Below, piece by piece: positions 13,581-25,197 of a stretch of DNA of 64,000 nt (positions within the stretch are counted from its first letter, which is position 1; the number at the start of each line of letters is the position of its first letter). Origin of the DNA: Aristolochia californica (lineage: Eukaryota > Streptophyta > Magnoliopsida > Piperales > Aristolochiaceae); contig JARWKL010000016.1 of NCBI GenBank assembly GCA_029961685.1, forward strand, positions 8,510,358 to 8,574,357, in the 5' to 3' direction. The notes below the pieces were generated by a model, which saw nothing but the letters and a program-made list of their open reading frames with translations, was not told the origin of the DNA and did no database searches. The translations under genes were made by a program, and so were the position numbers.

Positions 13581-15363
13581 ACGAGTGGAATCTCCCAAAC
13601 ATGGATAATAAAACCTTGGAGTTCATTTTTAGTGCGTGGAATAATTTTGAAATTTTTTTTTTGCATTTATGAACTCTAAAATTTTCATTTTGTTATGCCT
13701 TAATATCTTTTTTATTTACGTGAAAAAATGGAAGAGTGAAAACTCAAGTTTGGATCTGAAAACAAATTTGGGCATCCAAGATGGAAATGCAAAAATGCTG
13801 AGAGAGATAGTTCCAAAAAGTGGGTTGTTTGGCTCTAGTAAATATCCAGTCACTCGAGAATTTGATTTTTTCCATTCCTTGAAATTTTTGGATCATTAGG
13901 TCCACTTGCATCGTCAACATGTTTCTGGCATGCATATCCACCACATTTAAAGCATGTTACGATAAGTTACATGTCCCTTTCCTATAAAATTTCACAAAGC
14001 TTATTATTAGGGGTTGTACTAGTGGAATCCCCCAAACATGGATAAGAAAACCTTGGAGTTCATTTTTAGTGGGTGAAATAATTTTCAAATTTTTTTTGCA
14101 TACATGAACTCTAAAATTATCATTTTGTTATACCTTTATATCTTTTTTGTTTACAAGAAAAAATGGGAGAGTGAAAACTCCAGTTTGGATCTGAAAACAA
14201 ATTTGGGCATCCAAGATGGAAATGCACAAATGCTGAGAGAGATAGTTCCAAAAAGTGGGTTGTTTGGCACTAGTAAATATCCAATCACTCGAGAATTTGA
14301 TTTTTTCCACTCCTAGAAAATTTTGGATCACTAGGTCAACTAGCATCCTCAACATGTTTCTGGCATGTTTATCCACCACATTTAAAGCATGTTTGGATCA
14401 GTTACAAGTCCCTTTCCATTAAAATTACACGAAGCTTATTATTAGGGGTTGTACTAGTGGAATCTCCCAAACATGGATAACAAAACCTTGTAGTTCATTT
14501 TTAGAGTGTGAAATAATTTTCAAATTTTTTTTTGCATACATGAACTCTAAAATTTTTCTTTTGTTATGCCTTAATATCTTTTTTGTTTATGTGAAAAAAT
14601 GGCAGAGTGAAAACTCAAGTTTGGATCTGAAAACAAATTTGGGCATCCAAGATGGAAATGCACAAATGCTGAGTGAGATAGTTCTAAAACGTATCTGTCA
14701 TTTTTAAGGATAGGCAAAAAGTGGGTTTTTTGGCTCTGGTATTTATCGAACCACTTGAGAATTTGATTTTTTCCACTCCTTGAAATTTTTGGATCATTAG
14801 GTCCACTTGAATCCTCAACATGTTTCTGGCATGCATATCCACCGCATTTAAAGCATGTTAGGATCAGTTACAAGTCTCTTTCCTATAAAAGTCCACCAAG
14901 CTGATTATTAGGGGTTGTACTAGTGGAATCTCCCAAACATGGATAACAAAACCTTGGAGTTCATTTTTAGTGCATGAAATAATTTTCAAATTTTTTTTTT
15001 GCATACATGAACTCTAAAATTTTCATTTCGTTTACGAGAAAAAATGGGAGAGTGAAAAATGAAGTTTGGATCTGAAAACAAATTTGAGCGTCCAAGATGG
15101 AAATGCACAAATGCTCAGAGAGATAGTTCCAAAAAGTATCTGCGATTTTTAAGGATAGGCGAAAAGTGGGTTATTATGCTCTATTAAATATCCAACCACT
15201 TGAGAATTTGATTTTTTCCACTCCTTGAAATTTTTGGATCATTAGGTCCACTTGCATCCTCAACATGTTTCCGGCATGCATATCCACCACATTTAAAGCA
15301 TGTTAGGATCAGTTACAAGTCCCTTTCCTATAAAATTTCACCTAGCTTATTATTTGGGGTTGT
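13581..15363 (+). repeat. Higher-order unit C1-C2-A-B (~1.78 kb)
   Basis: Monomers at 13581 (C1, 437 bp; its anchor is mutated to ACGAGT), 14018 (C2, 435), 14453 (A, 466) and 14919 (B, 445). C1 shows ATCCAGTCACTCGAG, CATTCCTTG and CATCGTCAACATG. C2 shows ATCCAATCACTCGAG and CACTCCTAGAAA. It is a canonical tetramer, more diverged from the 9.1-13.6 kb pair than those two are from each other. Confidence 0.87.
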
Positions 15364-17141
15364 ACTAGTGGAATCTCCCAAACATGGATAATAAAACCTT
15401 GGAGTTCATTTTTAGTGCGTCAAATAATTTTGAAATATTTTTTTGCATTCATGAACTCTAAAATTTCATTTTATTATGCCTTAATATCTTTTTTGTTTTC
15501 GAGAAAAAATGGGAGAGTGAAAACTCAAGTTTGGATCTGAAAACAAATTTGGGCATCCAAGATGGAAATGCACAAATGCTAAGAGAGAGAGTTACAAAAA
15601 GTGGGTTGTTTGGCTCTAGTAACTATCCAGTCACTCGAGAATTTGATTTTTTCCATTCCTTGAAATTTTTGGATCATTAGGTCCACTTGCATCGTCAACA
15701 TGTTTCTCTCATGCATATCCACCACATTTAAAGCATGTTACGATAAGTTACATGTCCCTTTCCTATAAAATTCCACAAAGCTTATTTTTAGGAGTTGTAC
15801 TAGTGGAATCCCGCAAACATGGATATCAAAACCTTGCAGTTCATTTTTAGTGCGTGAAATAATTTTCAAATTTTTTTTGCATACATGAACTCTAAAATTA
15901 TCATTTTGTTATGCCTTAATATCTTTTTTGTTTACAAGAAAAAATGGGAGAGTGAAAACTCAAGTTTGGATATGAAAACAAATTTGGGCATCCAAGACGG
16001 AAATACACAAATACTGAGAGAGATAGTTCCAAAAAGTGGGTTGTTTGGCTCTAGTAAATATCCAATCACTCGAGAATTTGATTTTTTCCACTCCTAGAAA
16101 TTTTTGGATCACTAGGTCCACTAGCATCCTCAACATGTTTCTGGCATGCATATCCACCACATTTAAAGCATGTTAGGATCAGTTACAAGTCCCTTTCTAT
16201 TAAAATTACACGAAGCTTATTATTAGGGGTTGTACTAGTGGAATCTCCCAAACATGGATAACAAAACCTTGGAGTTCATTTTTAGTGTGTGAAATAATTT
16301 TCAAATATATTTTTCCATATGTGAACTTTAAAATTTTTCTGTTGTTATGCCTTAATATCTTTTTTGTTTATGTGAAAAAATGGGAGAGAACTCAAGTTCG
16401 GATCTGAAAACAAATTTGGGCATCCAAGATGGAAATGCACAAATGCTGAGTGATATAGTTCTAAAATGTATCTGTCATTTTTAAGGATAGGCAAAAAGTT
16501 GGTTTTTTGGCCCTCGTAAATATCCAACCACTTGAGAATTTGATTTTTTCCACTCCTTGAAATTTTTGGATTATTAGGTCCACTTGCATCCTCAACATGT
16601 TTCTGGCATGCATATCCACCACATTTAAAGCATGTTAGGATTAGTTACAAGTCCCATTCCTATAAAATTCCACCAAGCTTATTATTAGGGGTTGAACTAC
16701 TGGAATCTCCCAAACATGGATAACAAAACCTTAGAGTTCATTTTTAGTGCGTGAAATAATTTTAAAATTTTTTTTTTTGCATACTTGAACTCTAAAATTT
16801 TCATTTCGTTTACGAGAAAAAATGGGAGAGTGAAAACTGAAGTTTGGATCTGAAAAAAAATTTGAGCATCCAAGATGGAAATGTACAAATGCTGAGAGAG
16901 ATAGTTCCAAAAAGTATCTGCGATTTTTAAGGATAGGCGAAAAGTGGGTTGTTATGCTCTGGTAAATATCCAACCATTTGAGAATTTGATTTTTTCCACT
17001 CCTTGAAATTTTTGGATCATTAGGTCCACTTGCATCCTCAACATATTTCTGGCATGCATATCCACCACATTTAAAGCATGTTAGGATCAGTTACAAGTCC
17101 CTTTCCTATAAAATTCCACCTAGCTTATTATTAGGGGTTGT
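15364..17141 (+). repeat. Higher-order unit C1-C2-A-B (~1.78 kb)
   Basis: Monomers at 15364 (C1, 435 bp), 15799 (C2, 435), 16234 (A, 462) and 16696 (B, 446). The A copy is slightly short and reads GGGAGAGAACTCAAG, having lost bases in GAGAGTGAAAACTC. Otherwise it is a canonical tetramer in the same order and phase as the previous unit. Confidence 0.86.
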
Positions 17142-19348
17142 ACTAGTGGATTCTCCCAAACACGGATAATAAAACCTTGGAGTTCATTTTTAGTGCGTGA
17201 AATAATTTTGAAATTTTTTTTTGCATACATGAATTCTAAAATTTTCATTTTTTTATGCCTTAATATCTTTTTTGTTTACGTAAAAAAATGGGAGAGTGAA
17301 AACTCAAGTTTGGATCTGAAAACAAATTTGGGTATCCAAGATGGAAATGCACAATTGCTGAGAGAGATAGTTCCAAAAAGTGGGTTGTTTGGCTCTAGTA
17401 AATATCCAGTCACTCGAGAATTTGATTTTTTCCACTCCTTGAAATTTTTGGATCATTAGGTCCCCTTGCATCGTCAACATGTTTCTGGCATGCATATCCA
17501 CCACATTTAAAGCATGTTAGGATCAGTTACGAGTCCCTTTCCTATAAAATTCCACCAAACTTATTCTTAGGGGTTGTACTAGTGGAATCTCCCAAACATG
17601 GATAATAAAACCTTGGAGTTCATTTTTAGTGCGTGAAATAATTTTGAAATTTTTTTTTTGCATTCATGAACTCTAAAATTTTCATTTTGTTATGCCTTAA
17701 TATCTTTTTTGTTTATGTGAAAAAAAGGAGAGTGAAAACTCAAGTTTGGATCTGAAAACAAATTTGGGCATCCAAGATGGAAATGCACAAATGTTGAGAG
17801 AGATTGTTCCAAAAAGTGGGTTGTTTGGCTCTGGTAAATATCCAGTCACTCGAGAATTTGATTTTTTCCATTCCTTGAAATTTTTGGATCATTAGGTCCA
17901 CTTGCATCGTCAACATGTTTCTGGCATGCATATCCACCACATTTAAAGCATGTTATGATAAGTTACATGTCCCTTTCCTATAAAATTCCACAAAGCTTAT
18001 TATTAGGAGTTGTACTAGTGGAATCCCGCAAACATGGATATCAAAACCTTGCAGTTCATTTTTAGTGCGTGAAATAATTTTCAATTTTTTTTTGCATACA
18101 AGAACTCTCAAATTATCATTTTGTTATGCCTTAATATCTTTTTTGTTTTCAAGAAAAAATGGGAGAGTGAAAACTCAAGTTTGGATCTGAAAACAAATTT
18201 GGGCATCCAAGATGGAAATGAAAAAATGCTAAGAGAGATAGTTCCAAAAAGTGGGTTGTTTTGCTCTAGTAAATATCCAATCACTCGAGAATTTGATTTT
18301 TTCCACTCCTAGAAATTTTTGGATCACTAGGTCCACTAGCATCCTCAACATGTTTTTGGCATGCATATCCAGCACATTTAAAGCATGTTAGGATCAGTTA
18401 CAAGTCCCTTTCTATTAAAATTACACGAAGCTTATTATTAGGGGTTGTACTAGTGGAATCTCCCAAACATGGAAATCAAAACCTTGCAGTTCATATTTAG
18501 TGCGTGAAATAATTTTCAAATTTTTTTTGCATACATGAACTCTAAAATTATCATTTTGTTATGCCTTAATATCTTTTTTGTTTACAAGAAAAAATGGGAG
18601 AGTGAAAACTCAAGTTTGGATCTGAAAACAAATTTGGGCATCCAAGATGGAAATGCACAAATGCTGAGAGAGATAGTTCCAAAAAGTGGGTTATTTGGCT
18701 CTAGTAAATATCCAATCACTCGAGAATTTGAATTTTTCCACTCCTAGAAATTTTTGGATCACTAGGTCCACTAGCATCCTCAACATGTTTCTGGCATGCA
18801 TATCCACCACATTTAAAGCATGTTAGGATCAGTTACAAGTCTCTTTCCATTAAAATTACACCAAGCTTATTATTAGGGGTTGTACTAGCGGAATCTCCCA
18901 AACATGGATAACAAAACCTTGGAGTTCATTTTTAGTGTGTGAAATAATTTTCAAATTTTTTTTGCATACGTGAACTCTAAAATTTTTCTTTTGTTATGCC
19001 TTAATATCTTTTTTGTTTATGTGAAAAAATGGGAGAGTGAAAACTCAAGTTTTGATGTGAAAACAAATTTTGGCATCCAAGATGGAAATGCACAAATGCT
19101 GAGTGAGATAGTTCTAAAACGTATCTGTCATTTTTAAGGATTGGCCAAAAGTGGGTTTTTTGGCTTTGGTAAATATCCAACCACTTGAGAATTTGATTTT
19201 TTCCACTCCTTGAAATTTTTGGATCATTAGGTCTACTTGCATCCTCAACATGTTTCTGGCATGCATATCCACCACATTTAATGCATGTTAGGATCAGTTA
19301 CAAGTCCCTTTCCTATAAAATTCCACCAAGCTTATTATTAGGGGTTGT
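17142..19348 (+). repeat. Expanded unit C1-C1-C2-C2-A
   Basis: Four consecutive 30-bp-deleted monomers occur here instead of two: C1 at 17142 and 17578, C2 at 18014 and 18449, then A at 18884 (465 bp). Each is 435-436 bp. Both C1 copies have CATCGTCAACATG and both C2 copies have CACTCCTAGAAA. The order C1-C1-C2-C2 rather than C1-C2-C1-C2 suggests separate duplication of each class, or unequal exchange between misaligned C copies. The C1 at 17142 ends with TACGAGTCCC instead of TACATGTCCC. Confidence 0.85.
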
Positions 19349-19760
19349 ACTAGTGGAATCTCCAAAACATGGATAACAAAACCTTGGAGTTCATTTTTAG
19401 TGTGTGAAATAATTTTCGAATTTTTTTTTCATACATGAATTCTAAAATTTTCATTTCGTTTACGAGAAAAAATGGGAGAGTGAAAACTGAAGTTTGGATC
19501 TGAAAACAAATTTGAGCATCCAAGATGGAAATGCACAAATGCTGAGAGAGATAGTTCCAAAAAGTGGGTTGTTTGGCTCTAACAAATATCCAGTCACTCG
19601 AGAATTTGATTTTTTCCATTCCTTGAAATTTTTGGATCATTAGGTCCACTTGCATCGTCAACATGTTAGAGCATGCATATCCACCACATTTAAAGATTGT
19701 TACGATAAGTTACATGTCCCTTTCCAATAAAATTCCACAAAGCTTATTATTAGGAGTTGT
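19349..19760 (+). repeat. Doubly deleted hybrid monomer (B front, C1 back), ~412 bp
   Basis: This is the shortest complete monomer in the window. The front half has the class-B join CATTTCGTTTACG and the B wording GAAAACTGAAG, so the 22-bp deletion is present. The back half has AAAAAGTGGGTTGTTTGGC, CCAGTCACTCGAG and CATCGTCAACATG, so the 30-bp C1 deletion is present too. 465 minus 22 minus 30 predicts 413, and 412 is observed. This is a recombinant between a B and a C1 monomer. The switch lies between the two deletion sites (about 19460-19565). It reduces the local unit to A-[B/C1]-C2. Confidence 0.9.
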
Positions 19761-20194
19761 ACTTGTGGAATCCCGCAAACATGGATATATAAACCTTGCA
19801 GTTCATTTTTAGTGCGTGAAATAATTTTCAAATTTTTTTTGCATACATGAACTCTAAAATTATCATTTTGTTATGCCTTAATATCCTTTTTGTTTACAAA
19901 AAAAATGGGAGAGTGAAAACTCAAGTTTGGATCTGAAAACAAATTTGGGCATCCAAGAAGGAAATGCACAAATGCTGAGAGAGATAGTTCCAAAAAGTGG
20001 GTTGTTTGGCTCTAGTAAATATCCAATCACTCGAGAATTTGATTTTTTCCACTCCTAGAAATTTTTGGATCACTAGGTCCACTAGCATTCTCAACATGTT
20101 TCTGGCATGCATATCCACCACATTTAAAGCATGTTAGGATAAGTTACAAGTCCCTTTCCATTAAAATTACACGAAGCTTATTATTAGGGGTTGT
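19761..20194 (+). repeat. C2 monomer closing the shortened unit
   Basis: A 434-bp C2 copy with CAATCACTCGAG, CACTCCTAGAAA and ACACGAAGC. It follows the B/C1 hybrid and precedes the A copy at 20195 that opens the A-B repeat. Confidence 0.85.
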
Positions 20195-20332
20195 ACTAGT
20201 GGAATCTCCCAAACATGGATAACAAAACCTTGGATTTCATTTTTAGTGTGTGAAATAATTTTCAAATTTTTTTTTGCATATGTGAACTCAAAAATTTTTG
20301 TTTTGTTATGCCTTAATATCTTTTTTGTTTAT
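20195..20332 (+). repeat. Front of the A monomer before the triplication
   Basis: The first part of the A copy at 20195 has GCATATGTGAACTCAAAAAT and other private changes not found in the copies at 21104, 22013 and 22921. It is therefore outside the homogenised 908-bp tract that begins within this monomer. Confidence 0.7.
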
Positions 20333-23275
20333 GTGAAAAAATGGGAGAGTGAAAACTCAAGTTTGGATCTGAAAACAAATTTGGGCATCCAAGATGGAAA
20401 TGCACAAATGCTGAGTGAGATAGTTCTAAAACGTATCGGTCATTTTTAAGGATAGGCAAAAAGTGGGTTTTTTGGCTCTGGTAAATATCCAACCACTTGA
20501 GAATTTGATTTTTTCCACTCCTTGAAATTTTTGGATCATTAGGTCCACTTGCATCCTCAACATGTTTCTGGCATGCATATCCACCACATTTAAAGCATGT
20601 TAGGATCAGTTACAAGTCCCTTTCCTATAAAATTCCACCAAGCTTATTATTAGGGGTTGTACTAGTGGAATCTCCCAAACATGGATAACAAAACCTTGGA
20701 GTACATTTTTAGTGCCTGAAATAATTTTCAAATTTTTTTTTGCATACATGAACTCTAAAATTTTCATTTCGTTTACGAGAAAAAATGGGAGAGTGAAAAC
20801 TGAAGTTTGGATCTGAAAAAAATTTGAGCATCCTAGATGGAAATCTACAAATGCTGAGAGAGATAGTTCCAAAAAGTATCTGTGATTTTTAAGGATAGGC
20901 AAAAAGTGGGTTGTTATGCTCTGGTAAATATCCAACCACTTGAGAATTTGATTTTTCCCACTCCTTGAAATTTTTGGATCATTAGGTCCACTTGCATCCT
21001 CAACATGTTTCTGGCATGCATATCCACCACATTTAAAGCATGTTAAGATCAGTTACAAGTCCCTTTCCTATAAAATTCCACCTATCTTATTCTTAGGGGT
21101 TGTACTAGTGGAATCTCCCAAACATGGATAATAAAACCTTGGAGTTCATTTTTAGTGCGTGAAATAATTTTGAAATTTTTTTTTGCATACATGAACTCTA
21201 AAATTTTCATTTTATTATGCCTTAATATCTTTTTTGTTTAAGTGAAAAAATGGGAGAGTGAAAACTCAAGTTTGGATCTGAAAACAAATTTGGGCATCCA
21301 AGATGGAAATAAACAAATGCTGAGTGAGATAGTTCTAAAACGTATCTGTCATTTTTAAGGATAGGCAAAAAGTGGGTTTTTTGGCTCTGGTAAATATCCA
21401 ACCACTTGAGAATTTGATTTTTTCCACTCCTTGAAATTTTTGGATCATTAGGTCCACTTGCATCCTCAACATGTTTCTGGCATGCATATCCACCACATTT
21501 AAAGCATGTTAGGATCAGTTACAAGTCCCTTTCCTATAAAATTCCACCAAGCTTATTATTAGGGGTTGTACTAGTGGAATCTCCCAAACATGGATAACAA
21601 AACCTTGGAGTACATTTTTAGTGCCTGAAATAATTTTCAAATTTTTTTTTGCATACATGAACTCTAAAATTTTCATTTCGTTTACGAGAAAAAATGGGAG
21701 AGTGAAAACTGAAGTTTGGATCTGAAAAAAATTTGAGCATCCTAGATGGAAATCTACAAATGCTGAGAGAGATAGTTCCAAAAAGTATCTGTGATTTTTA
21801 AGGATAGGCAAAAAGTGGGTTGTTATGCTCTGGTAAATATCCAACCACTTGAGAATTTGATTTTTCCCACTCCTTGAAATTTTTGGATCATTAGGTCCAC
21901 TTGCATCCTCAACATGTTTCTGGCATGCATATCCACCACATTTAAAGCATGTTAAGATCAGTTACAAGTCCCTTTCCTATAAAATTCCACCTAGCTTATT
22001 CTTAGGGGTTGTACTAGTGGAATCTCCCAAACATGGATAATAAAACCTTGGAGTTCATTTTTAGTGCGTGAAATAATTTTGAAATTTTTTTTGCATACAT
22101 GAACGCTAAAATTTTCATTTTATTATGCCTTAATATCTTTTTTGTTTAAGTGAAAAAATGGGAGAGTGAAAACTCAAGTTTGGATCTGAAAACAAATTTG
22201 GGCATCCAAGATGGAAATGCACAAATGCTGAGTGAGATAGTTCTAAAACGTATCTGTCATTTTTAAGGATAGGCAAAAAGTGGGTTTTTTGGCTCTGGTA
22301 AATATCCAACCACTTGAGAATTTGATTTTTTCCACTCCTTGAAATTTTTGGATCATTAGGTCCACTTGCATCCTCAACATGTTTCTGGCATGCATATCCA
22401 CCACATTTAAAGCATGTTAGGATCAGTTACAAGTCCCTTTCCTATAAAATTCCACCAAGCTTATTATTAGGGGTTGTACTAGTGGAATCTCCCAAACATG
22501 GATAACAAAACCTTGGAGTACATTTTTAGTGCCTGAAATAATTTTCAAATTTTTTTTTGCATACATGAACTCTAAAATTTTCATTTCGTTTACGAGAAAA
22601 AATGGGAGAGTGAAAACTGAAGTTTGGATCTGAAAAAAATTTGAGCATCCTAGATGGAAATCTACAAATGCTGAGAGAGATAGTTCCAAAAAGTATCTGT
22701 GATTTTTAAGGATAGGCAAAAAGTGGGTTGTTATGCTCTGGTAAATATCCAACCACTTGAGAATTTGATTTTTCCCACTCCTTGAAATTTTTGGATCATT
22801 AGGTCCACTTGCATCCTCAACATGTTTCTGGCATGCATATCCACCACATTTAAAGCATGTTAAGATCAGTTACAAGTCCCTTTCCTATAAAATTCCACCT
22901 AGCTTATTCTTAGGGGTTGTACTAGTGGAATCTCCCAAACATGGATAATAAAACCTTGGAGTTCATTTTTAGTGCGTGAAATAATTTTGAAATTTTTTTT
23001 TGCATACATGAACTCTAAAATTTTCATTTTATTATGCCTTAATATCTTTTTTGTTTAAGTGAAAAAATGGGAGTGTGAAAACTCAAGTTTGGATCTGAAA
23101 ACAAATTTGGGCATCCAAGATGGAAATGCACAAATGCTTAGTGAGATAGTTCTAAAACGTATCTGTCATTTTTAAGGATAGGCAAAAAGTGGGTTTTTTG
23201 GCTCTGGTAAATATCCAACCACTTGAGAATTTGATTTTTTCCACTCCTTGAAATTTTTGGATCATTAGGTCCACT
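20333..23275 (+). repeat. Near-identical triplication of a 908-bp A-B dimer
   Basis: Anchors at 20661, 21570 and 22478, and at 21104, 22013 and 22921, repeat at 909 and 908 bp. B copies share private variants in all three units: GTGCCTGAAATAATT, GAGTACATTTT, TCCTAGATGG, AAATCTACAAATGC and TTTTTCCCACTCC. A copies share TTATTATGCC and TTTAAGTGAAAAAATGG. Only a handful of differences are seen, for example CCTATCTTATTC in unit 1 against CCTAGCTTATTC, GGAAATAAACAAATG at 21304-21318, a lost T and GAACGCT in the A copy after 22013, and GAGTGTG near 23073. About 3.2 unit lengths are present. This is the most recent amplification in the window, or a place where assembly copy number should be checked. 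Confidence 0.93.
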
Positions 23276-23386
23276 TGCGTCGTCAACATGTTTCTGGCAT
23301 GCATATCCGCCACATTTAAAGCATGTTACGATAAGTTACATGTCCCTTTCCTATACAATTCCACAAAGCTTATTATTAGGAGTTGT
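22921..23386 (+). repeat. A/C1 hybrid monomer ending the triplication
   Basis: The front is class A from the 908-bp repeat (TTTAAGTGAAAAAATGG, CTAAAACGTATCTGTCATT). From about 23276 it has C1 markers: GTCGTCAACATG, TTACGATAAGTTACATG and CACAAAGC. The spacing stays 466 bp because the switch is downstream of the 30-bp deletion site. It is a second crossover-type hybrid, joining an A copy to the back end of a C1 copy in register, and is followed by C2 at 23387. Confidence 0.88.
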
Positions 23387-25197
23387 ACTACTGGAATTCC
23401 GCAAACATGAATATCAAAACCATGCAGTTCATTATTAGTGCGTGAAATAATTTTCAATTTTTTTTTGCATACATGAAATCTAAAATTATCATTTTGTTAT
23501 GCCTTAATATCTTTTGTGTTTACAAGAAAAATTGGGAGAGTGAAAACTCAAGTTTGGATCTGAAAAAAAATTTGGGCATCCAAGATGGAAATGCATAAAT
23601 GCTGAGAGAGATAGTTCCAAAAAGTGGGTTGTTTGGCTCTAGTATATATCCAATCACTCGAAAATTTGATTTTTTCCACTCCTAGAAATTTTTGGATCAC
23701 TAGGTCCACTAGCATCCTCAACATGTTTCTGGCATGCATATCCACCACATTTAAAGCATGTTAGGATCTGTTACAAGTCCCTTTCCATTAAAATTACACG
23801 AAGCTTATTATTAGGGGTGGTACTAGTGGAATCTCCCAAACATGGATAACAAAACCTTGGAGTTCATTTTTAGTGTGTGAAATAATTTTTAAATTTTTTT
23901 TTGCATACGTGAACTCTAAAATTATTCTTTTGTTATGCCTTAATATCTTTTTTGTTTATGTGAAAAAATGGGAGAGTGAAAACTCAAGTTTGGATCTGAA
24001 AACAAATTTTGGCATCCAAGATGGAAATGCACAAATGCTGAGTGAGATAGTTCTAAAACGTATCTGTCATTTTTAAGGATAGGCAAAAAGTGGGTTTTTT
24101 GGCTCTGGTAAATATCCAACCACTTGAGAATTTGATTTTTTCTACTCCTTGAAATTTTTGGATCATTAGGTCCACATGCATCCTCAACATGTTTCTGGCA
24201 TGCATATCCATCACATTGAAAGCATGTTAGGATTAGTTACAAGTCCCTTTCCTATAAAAATCCACCAAGCTTATTATTAGGGGTTGTACTAGTGGAATCT
24301 CCCAAACATGGATAACAAAACCTTGGAGTTCATTTTTAGTGCGTGAAATATTTTTCAAATTTTTTTTTGCATACTTGTACTCGAAAATTTTCACTTCGTT
24401 TTCGAAAAAAAATGGGAGAGTGAAAACTGAAGTTTGGATCTGAAAACAAATTTGAGCATCCAAGATGGAAATGCACAAATGCTGAGAGAGATAGTTCCAA
24501 AAAGTATCTGCGATTTTTAAGGATAGGCGAAAAGTGGGTTGCTATGCTCTGGTAAATATCCAACCACTTGAGAATTTGATTTTTTCCACTCCTTGAAATT
24601 TTTGGATCATTAGGTCCACTTGCATCCTCAACATGTTTCTGGCATGCATATCCACCACATTTAAAGCATGTTAGGATCAGTTACATGTCCCTTTCCTACA
24701 AAATTCGACAAAGCTTATTATTAGGGGTTGTACTAGTGGAATCCCGCAAACATAGATATCAAAACCTTGCAGTTCTTTTTTAGTGTGTGAAATAATTTTC
24801 AAATTTTTTTTTGCATACGTGAACTCTTAAATTTTTCTTTTGTTATGCCTTATTATCTTTTTTGTTTATGTGAAAAAAAGGGAGAGTGAAAACTCAAGTT
24901 TGTATCTAAAAACAAATTTGGGCATCCAAGATGGAAATGCACAAATGTTGAGTGAGATAGTTCTAAAACGTATCTGTCATTTTTAAGGATAGGCAAAACG
25001 TGGGTTTTTTGGCTCTGGTAAATATCCAACCACTTGAGAATTTGATTTTTTCCACTCCTTGAAATTTTTGGATTATTAGGTCCACTTGCATCCTCAACAT
25101 GTTTTTGGCATGTATATCCACCACATTTAAAGCATGTTAGGATCGGTAACAAGTCCCTTTCTTTTAAAATTCCACCAAGCTTATTATTAGGGGTTGT
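23387..25197 (+). repeat. Terminal family I unit C2-A-B-A
   Basis: C2 at 23387 (435 bp), A at 23822 (466), B at 24288 (444) and A at 24732 (466). The B copy ends with C1-like TTACATGTCCC and the next A starts with the C1/C2 border wording ATCCCGCAAACAT and CTTGCAGTTC, so these copies are patchworks. After 25198 no 22-bp or 30-bp classes occur until 61560. Confidence 0.82.

Larger units (their letters stand above)
6369..25197 (+). repeat. Family I block with A, B, C1 and C2 monomer classes
   Basis: Anchors are at 6372, 6840, 7284, 7751, 8217, 8662, 9105, 9541, 9978, 10444, 10887, 11353, 11797, 12233, 12670, 13136, 13581, 14018, 14453, 14919, 15364, 15799, 16234, 16696, 17142, 17578, 18014, 18449, 18884, 19349, 19761, 20195, 20661, 21104, 21570, 22013, 22478, 22921, 23387, 23822, 24288, 24732 and 25198. 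Class A (about 465 bp) carries GAGTGAGATAGTTCTAAAAC and CTGTCATT. Class B (about 443 bp) lacks 22 bp and reads GTGGGTTGTTATGCTC. Class C (about 435 bp) lacks 30 bp and reads AAAAAGTGGGTTGTTTGGC. C1 has CATCGTCAACATG and TTACATGTCCC. C2 has CACTCCTAGAAA and TAAAATTACAC. The basic higher-order unit is A-B-C1-C2, about 1.78 kb. Confidence 0.93.
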
